Positions 59,509 through 64,000 of a stretch of 64,000 nucleotides of DNA are shown in pieces. Origin of the DNA: Halarsenatibacter sp964630835 (GTDB taxonomy: Bacteria > Bacillota > Halanaerobiia > Halanaerobiales > Halarsenatibacteraceae). The translations under genes were made by a program, and so were the position numbers. The stretch is from NCBI GenBank assembly GCA_964630835.1, contig CAZVZM010000002.1, positions 1 to 64,000 on the forward strand. The letters run 5' to 3'. Every line of letters starts with the position of its first letter. The stretch's first letter is position 1. Below the pieces are notes generated by a model that saw only the letters and a program-made list of their open reading frames with translations, was not told the DNA's origin and did not search any database.

Positions 59509-60388
59509 CGTCAAATTTTCTTTTTACTTCCTTTTGAACTATTTTCATCAGCTTGAGAACTTCGCTGGCTTTAGCCCTGCCTCTGTTGATGATAAAACCG
59601 GCATGTTTTTTGGAGACGCAGGCATCCCCCACACATCTCCCCTTTAAACCGGCAGCATCAATGAGGCGCCCGGCATAATCATCTTCAGGCCTCTTAAAGG
59701 TGCTGCCGGCGCTGGGATACGTAAGAGGCTGTTTAAACCAGCGTTTACTCTCCAGCTCGGCTGTGCGGTGCAATATCTTATTTCTATTTCCCTTTTCCAG
59801 TTCCAGATCTACCTCCAGAGCCAGCAGTTCCGAGTCCTGAAGGAGGCTGCTGCGATAATCCAGGTTTAAATCATTTTTTGATAATGTTTTCATGGTTTCT
59901 GAGTCATAGTCGAAGGCTTTCACCCTCTTTACAACATCCTTCATCTCTCCCCCGTAGGCTCCAGCATTCATAAATATAGCCCCTCCCAGGGTGCCGGGAA
60001 TTCCGCTGGCAAATTCCAGTCCGCTCAACTCGTGCCAGGCGGCAACTTCTGCCAGCCCGGCCAGAGAAATTCCGGCCTGGGCGGTTACGCTGCAGCCTTT
60101 CACTGTAACATTTTTTAACCGGCGCAGGGAAATCACCACCCCTCTCACGCCGCTGTCGGCAGCTATGACATTGCTTCCCGCTCCCATGACGTGGTAATTA
60201 ATCCCGGCTCTATTGAGAAGGCCAACAAGGCTGACCAGAGAGGAATCTGTCAGAGGGAAAATAAAATAGTCTGCCGGTCCTCCAACCCTGAGACTTGTAT
60301 GCCTCATCAGAGGTTCTTTCCTGAAAAGTTCTATTTCTTTCTGCTGCTGCAATTCTTCATATAAATTTTCATGTTCAATTTTTTTCAT
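59423..60388 (-). CDS. murB: UDP-N-acetylenolpyruvoylglucosamine reductase
   Basis: FAD enzyme making UDP-N-acetylmuramic acid for peptidoglycan. The 321-residue protein shows HTSLRVGGPADYF, MGAGSNVI, FASGIPGTLGGAIFMNAGAYGG (in part), YPSAGSTFKRP with the catalytic serine, GLKGRCVGDACVS and KHAGFIIN. Family members usually end about LEPEVRIIG; here LEPEPRPLG is followed by about 21 more residues encoded opposite the end of the GIY-YIG gene. The ATG at 60388 has GGAGGCGAGCCAGGC upstream. thiI lies upstream on the same strand, 21 nt away. Confidence 0.93.
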   Translation of the reverse strand: MKKIEHENLYEELQQQKEIELFRKEPLMRHTSLRVGGPADYFIFPLTDSSLVSLVGLLNRAGINYHVMGAGSNVIAADSGVRGVVISLRRLKNVTVKGCSVTAQAGISLAGLAEVAAWHELSGLEFASGIPGTLGGAIFMNAGAYGGEMKDVVKRVKAFDYDSETMKTLSKNDLNLDYRSSLLQDSELLALEVDLELEKGNRNKILHRTAELESKRWFKQPLTYPSAGSTFKRPEDDYAGRLIDAAGLKGRCVGDACVSKKHAGFIINRGRAKASEVLKLMKIVQKEVKRKFDVTLEPEPRPLGDFPQKQLETLFPDGTSV

Positions 60389-60409
60389 GCCTGGCTCGCC
60401 TCCGAAATT

Positions 60410-61633
60410 TTACTGGCTGGAATATTTATCCGGGGAAATCGTCTGCTTTTCCACATTATTTAAGGCTTTCTCGATCATATCCTTTACAGGCAGTTCTTCT
60501 TCAAGGGCTTCAGTTTTCTCTAGCCGGGGCCTTGTGATGGGATTGTCCGGAATAAAAAGGGTGCAGCAGTCCTCATGCGGGCGCGTGGAGATTGAATAGG
60601 TATTTAACTCCCGGGCAAGACTGATAATATCCTGTTTATCGTCGGTGAGCAGCGGTCTCAGCAGCGGTAGAGATGCTGCGGCGGAAATCGTCCTTATGCT
60701 GACAAGCGTCTGACTGGCTACCTGCCCGATGCTGTCACCGGTTACGAGACCGGAAGCATTTATATTTTTTCCCAGCCGGGAAGCAATTCTCATCATCATG
60801 CGCCTGAGCAGTGTTATAGCATAGGAGCGGGGGCAGTCCGACCAGATTTTCTTCTGGATATCAGTAATATTGACTGTATAAAGTTCCGTATCTCCATTGT
60901 ATCTGGCAAGTTTGCGGGTGTGATCCCTAACCTTTTGAAGTGCCTTTTCTCCAGTATAAGGGGGGGTATGAAAGTGCAAATTTGAGATTTCCACACCTCG
61001 CCGCATCACTTTCCAACCGGCCACAGGACTGTCTATACCTCCGGAGAGGAGAAGGAGAGCCTTTTCAGAGGAGCCGGCCGGGAGGCCGCCGGATCCAGGA
61101 TATCTTTTCGTGAAGACAAAAATTCCGTTTTCTCTCACATCGTATTCCAGCATCAATTCCGGATCATGCACATCCACGCTCAGATTATAATCCGTTTTAT
61201 CATCGAAGTGCTTCAATACTCTGGCACCGATTTTCTTATTTATTTCCATGCTGTTAATGGGGTATTCTTTGTTGGCCCGGTTTGTTTTCACTTTAAAAGT
61301 GAGGGTTGAATCCTGTTCAGGAGAATTTTTACGAATCAGTTCTATACCCTTTTCAGTCATCAGATTTAAATCTGCATCTGCAGGGAGTTGAACTGCGGGG
61401 CTAAAAGAAACGATACCCGGGGTAAACTTCAAAGCCCTTATCATATTTTCGCTGAGGCTTTCAAGGTTTTCTTGAGGCTGTATAAATATTCTTCCGTAGG
61501 TTGTTTGCAGATTAAATTTAAGATAGGGGGAGAGGCGCCTTTCAATATCGTCAAGCAGAGCCTGTTGGAACTGAGAAAAATTTCTCCCCTTCAAGCCCAG
61601 CTCGCCGTATCGAATTATAATGTTATTATACAC
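60410..61633 (-). CDS. thiI: tRNA 4-thiouridine synthase ThiI
   Basis: Adenylates U8 of tRNA and transfers sulfur to make s4U; in some organisms also serves thiamine thiazole synthesis. The 407-residue protein has an N-terminal ferredoxin-like and THUMP region (to about 170) and the PP-loop LLSGGIDSPVAGW (about 193-205). It lacks the C-terminal rhodanese domain found in E. coli ThiI, so sulfur must come directly from a partner. A cysteine desulfurase gene lies 37 nt upstream on the same strand and fits that role. Start is GTG 61633 after AAAGGAGGCAAATGCA. Confidence 0.94.
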   Translation of the reverse strand: MYNNIIIRYGELGLKGRNFSQFQQALLDDIERRLSPYLKFNLQTTYGRIFIQPQENLESLSENMIRALKFTPGIVSFSPAVQLPADADLNLMTEKGIELIRKNSPEQDSTLTFKVKTNRANKEYPINSMEINKKIGARVLKHFDDKTDYNLSVDVHDPELMLEYDVRENGIFVFTKRYPGSGGLPAGSSEKALLLLSGGIDSPVAGWKVMRRGVEISNLHFHTPPYTGEKALQKVRDHTRKLARYNGDTELYTVNITDIQKKIWSDCPRSYAITLLRRMMMRIASRLGKNINASGLVTGDSIGQVASQTLVSIRTISAAASLPLLRPLLTDDKQDIISLARELNTYSISTRPHEDCCTLFIPDNPITRPRLEKTEALEEELPVKDMIEKALNNVEKQTISPDKYSSQ

Positions 61634-61670
61634 TGCATTTGCCTCCTTTGCCGGTCCGGTTTTCCGGGGA

Positions 61671-62822
61671 TCATTTAAGCAGAAAATCTCTCTCCTCAGC
61701 GCATACTGCCATAAATCTATCGATTTCTTTTTTGCAGTTAAATCTGCCCAGACTTATTCTTAAAGCTCCTTCCAGGAGTTCAGGGGATAAATTTATCGCT
61801 TCCAGAATACGACTGTTTTCATTGCGATGGGAATGACAGGCAGAACCGGTGGAAATATATATATCCCTATGACTGAGGGCATTGACCATAACTTCCCCTT
61901 TAACCCCGGGAAGAGAAAAATTTATAAGATGGGGAGCTGCCCACTCTGCTGGTGGGCTATTAATGCGGGCGGAGGGCAGTTTTTTTCTCAGCTTCTGCAA
62001 AAAATATTCTCTCAACTCCTGAAGTCTGTCATTTTTTTCGCCCGAATTGAGGAGGGGAAGTTCTTTTAAGGCGACCCCAAGCCCGGCAATACCGGGGACA
62101 TTTTCAGTGCCGCTGCGCAGCCCATTTTCCTGGTCACCGCCCCTTAAGAGGGGCTCAATAATTCCAGAGTCATTTATATAGAGGAAGCCGATTCCCTTGG
62201 GAGCATGAATTTTATGGCCGCTAAAGCTGGCCAGGTCAGCCTGCCATAAATCGGGGCTGCAGCCGATCTTACCAAGGGCCTGAACGGCATCAACGTGCAG
62301 AAGTGGAGCATTTGTTTGCTCCTTAATAACCTTTCCAATTTTTTTGAGTGGCTGGATGGCACCTGTTTCGTTGTTGACGGCCATGATGCTTGCGAGTATT
62401 GTATTAGGGCGCAAAGCCTCCTTGATGCTTTGGGGAGCAATAGTTCCATCATCCCGGGGGGATACAAAAGATACCTCAAATCCCTGGCGCGATAGGTGTT
62501 GCAGGGGGCGATATACAGATGGATGTTCTATTTCGGTTGAAATTATATGTCGGCCCCGATGATTGTTCCTGGCCGCAGCACCCATAATGGCCATATTATT
62601 GGCCTCGGTGCCACCGGAGGTGAAGATGATCTGTTCGGGCAAAGCAGCTGTGACTTCTGCTGCCTGCCGCCGACAGGATTTGACGAGCTCATCGGCTTTA
62701 ACACCCTGCTGGTGTAAAGAAGAGGGATTGCCATAAGATTTTAGGAGGGCATTTTTTACTTCCTCCGCCGCCCGGGGAAGACAGCGGGTGGTGGCGCTAT
62801 TATCAAGATAAATTTCTTCCAC
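61671..62822 (-). CDS. Cysteine desulfurase (NifS/IscS-like)
   Basis: PLP enzyme that takes sulfur from cysteine as persulfide. The 383-residue protein shows YLDNSATTR at the N-terminus, the Schiff-base lysine in SFSGHKIHAPKG and the catalytic cysteine loop STGSACHSH, plus RSGTENV. Its size and its position immediately upstream of thiI match the NifZ-type desulfurase dedicated to 4-thiouridine formation in Firmicutes; that assignment is by context. GTG 62822 is preceded by CAGGAGGAAAATCCCT. The two genes, with murB, probably form an operon. Confidence 0.92.
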   Translation of the reverse strand: MEEIYLDNSATTRCLPRAAEEVKNALLKSYGNPSSLHQQGVKADELVKSCRRQAAEVTAALPEQIIFTSGGTEANNMAIMGAAARNNHRGRHIISTEIEHPSVYRPLQHLSRQGFEVSFVSPRDDGTIAPQSIKEALRPNTILASIMAVNNETGAIQPLKKIGKVIKEQTNAPLLHVDAVQALGKIGCSPDLWQADLASFSGHKIHAPKGIGFLYINDSGIIEPLLRGGDQENGLRSGTENVPGIAGLGVALKELPLLNSGEKNDRLQELREYFLQKLRKKLPSARINSPPAEWAAPHLINFSLPGVKGEVMVNALSHRDIYISTGSACHSHRNENSRILEAINLSPELLEGALRISLGRFNCKKEIDRFMAVCAEERDFLLK

Positions 62823-62930
62823 AGGGATTTTCCTCCTGCATGAATTTTTTCTCTAAATTCATTATCGAACTTCATTATATCACAGGCTGAGACGTAATGT
62901 AAGAGTTTAAATGTTTTCGGGACTCATAAA

Positions 62931-62962
62931 AATTCCCGCCGCGGCCGCGGCGGGGAAAATTT
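62931..62962. terminator. Perfect 20-bp GC palindrome, probable terminator
   Basis: CCCGCCGCGGCCGCGGCGGG at 62935-62954 is self-complementary over its full length and is flanked by AAAATT on the left and GGAAAATTT on the right, which extend the stem. Placed downstream of the chemotaxis gene and upstream of the desulfurase gene (both minus strand), it would stop the former transcript. Confidence 0.65.
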
Positions 62963-63079
62963 GAAGATGATTCTGCCTGAAGAAAAAAACCGGCTTTGGA
63001 GACTATTTCTGTGCTGGACAGTAAAATAACTTATCAAATCTGGTTAAATTATAGCTCGACGAAACAAATGCAGAGGTAT

Positions 63080-63252
63080 ACTGGAAGCTATGAAGCTTCG
63101 TTCACATGAAATTTTTTCTGACCCGGGGACACTATTTTTTGGCCATGGACCTGACTTAGACTTCGAAAAATTTCGAGTATCACTTTCATAGCTTCCTATA
63201 ATAAGAGGTGAGCAGTTATCGCTTTACAGGCATATGTCGTAAATTTCACCAG
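63080..63252 (-). repeat. Hairpin element, minus orientation, nearly full length
   Basis: Read on the minus strand it contains GGTGAAATTTACGACATATG, TATAGGAAGCTATGAAAG, the GAAATTTTTCGAAGTC block, GTCAGGTCCATGGCC, and the right arm GCTTCATAGCTTCC. The outer termini are eroded and the right-middle part differs (GACCCGGGGACACTA). The arms still pair. Confidence 0.8.
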
Positions 63253-63308
63253 CAATTTCAAATTTAGCTCAAGCAAAATTAAACAGTTATAAATAGGCAG
63301 AGCCGATA

Positions 63309-64000
63309 TTAAATGTTGTAGTCTGCAAAGTTAGCCTGGAAGGTCTCCACTAACTCCTCCATCTGCTCGATATAACCGGTCATCTCTTTTATTTTTTCCG
63401 AATAATCATCGACGCTGGCGCTCATCTGCTGGGCCGAAGCGGAGTTTTCTTCGGCTATAGCGGCAAGGGAGTTTAGATTTTCAATTACCTCTTTCACCTT
63501 TTGAGTTTCACTGTTCAGATTTTCAACTATTTCCATGATCTGTTGTGAGGTTTGCTCTATGTTATCGCTGGCCTGCCTGTTGGCTTCTGTCACGTCGGTG
63601 AGTGCTTTATTGCTTTTTTCCAGATTTTCAAACTGGGCACTTATCCCGTTCACAAGGCTCTGCACTTCTTCTGTAAATTGCTGTAGATTGTCCTGTATTC
63701 TTTCCCCTGCCTGGCGTGAATCTTCAGCCAGGTCCCTGATTTCATCGGCAACTACCGTAAAGCCCTGACTGTTTTCCTGAGACCGGGCTGCTTCGATGGA
63801 GGCGTTGAGAGAGAGAAGATTTGTCTGGCTGGCTATTTCCGATACAGTTTCGACTATTTCCATGATATCTTCAATTTGATTGGCCAGCTCTCTCCCCTGT
63901 TCATTGACATTGGCAAAGGAATCCCTTATGTCGGCAATCATTTCATTGACCTCTGCTACCTGCTCTGCAGAGTTTTGAATGCTATTAACGGCGTTTTCCA
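63309..64000 (-). CDS. Methyl-accepting chemotaxis protein, C-terminal signalling part (5' end beyond window)
   Basis: The reading frame stays open to the right edge of the window, so this is the 3' portion (about 229 residues) of a longer chemotaxis transducer. It has the coiled-coil MCP signalling domain. The hairpin tip that contacts CheA/CheW is recognisable in EIASQTNLLSLNASIEAARSQ (in part), followed by GFTVVADEIRDLAEDSRQAG (in part). The C-terminal helix ends in a short acidic tail without a CheR-docking pentapeptide. The sensor and membrane part cannot be seen. Confidence 0.9.
   Translation of the reverse strand, partial: ENAVNSIQNSAEQVAEVNEMIADIRDSFANVNEQGRELANQIEDIMEIVETVSEIASQTNLLSLNASIEAARSQENSQGFTVVADEIRDLAEDSRQAGERIQDNLQQFTEEVQSLVNGISAQFENLEKSNKALTDVTEANRQASDNIEQTSQQIMEIVENLNSETQKVKEVIENLNSLAAIAEENSASAQQMSASVDDYSEKIKEMTGYIEQMEELVETFQANFADYNI

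Larger units (their letters stand above)
62823..63308. other. Intergenic region between the chemotaxis gene and the desulfurase gene
   Basis: 486 bp with no gene: the leader of the desulfurase operon at its left end, the GC palindrome at 62935-62954 and a minus-strand copy of the hairpin element at 63080-63252. Confidence 0.7.

Overview
The window looks like a chromosomal segment of an anaerobic, halophilic, diderm Firmicute of the Halanaerobiales type with an acetogenic (Wood-Ljungdahl) lifestyle. This is inferred from family content, not from any rRNA. The supporting signs are acs/cdh accessory genes, an adenosylcobalamin-dependent ribonucleotide reductase, strongly acidic proteins, a YcbB-type L,D-transpeptidase and a small secreted protein that looks like an outer-membrane barrel. 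The sequence is a draft: a 100-N scaffold gap lies at 3437-3536. No rRNA, tRNA, CRISPR array, prophage or complete insertion sequence was seen.

Layout. 14-6721 is a Wood-Ljungdahl operon: cooC-like Ni ATPase, DUF166 protein, acsD, acsE, gap, acsV and a DRTGG-type P-loop protein. 6767-20843 is mixed housekeeping: secreted C39-like protein, threonine synthase, oligoendopeptidase F, L,D-transpeptidase, DmpA-type peptidase, sirtuin, Tat-exported aldo/keto reductase, UPF0016 cation exporter, inositol-phosphatase family protein, flavodoxin-like protein, an unknown gene, and a lipM-lipA lipoate pair. 21160-28804 holds a MATE pump, a methyltransferase, an AbrB-like / amidohydrolase / membrane subtilase operon behind a near-consensus promoter, a barrel-like exported protein, a macro-domain protein and a DJ-1 protein. 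28801-39169 is a complete glycogen cluster (glgP, pullulanase, glgD, glgC, glgB, glgA) with an Asp23-like gene coupled to glgA.

40151-42913 holds dihydrolipoyl dehydrogenase and an encapsulated-ferritin / encapsulin nanocompartment pair. 43019-51346 holds RtcB, WecB, an ABC exporter, Pcm, SfsA, a class II aldolase and a zinc-dependent alcohol dehydrogenase. 51625-54923 is a tight five-gene operon for a multisubunit flavin and iron-sulfur amine or amino-acid dehydrogenase. 55303-64000 holds NrdJ, an Asp/Glu racemase, a ferritin-like protein, a GIY-YIG protein, MurB, ThiI with its cysteine desulfurase, and the 3' part of a chemotaxis transducer.

The least explained feature is an interspersed element of about 215 bp. 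It has GGTTCTTCTCC-like terminal inverted repeats and nested internal inverted arms, so it can fold into one long hairpin. Two full copies (27439-27655, 55001-55215), one long minus-strand copy (63080-63252), one copy with a replaced centre (44446-44752) and many fragments sit between genes, and two fragments supply the stop codon and last residues of a gene (acsD and the hypothetical gene at 14440). Other points of interest are possible ATC start codons at sfsA and at the neighbouring dehydrogenase, the acidic cargo peptide of the encapsulated ferritin, and identical 55-bp sequences on both sides of the assembly gap.
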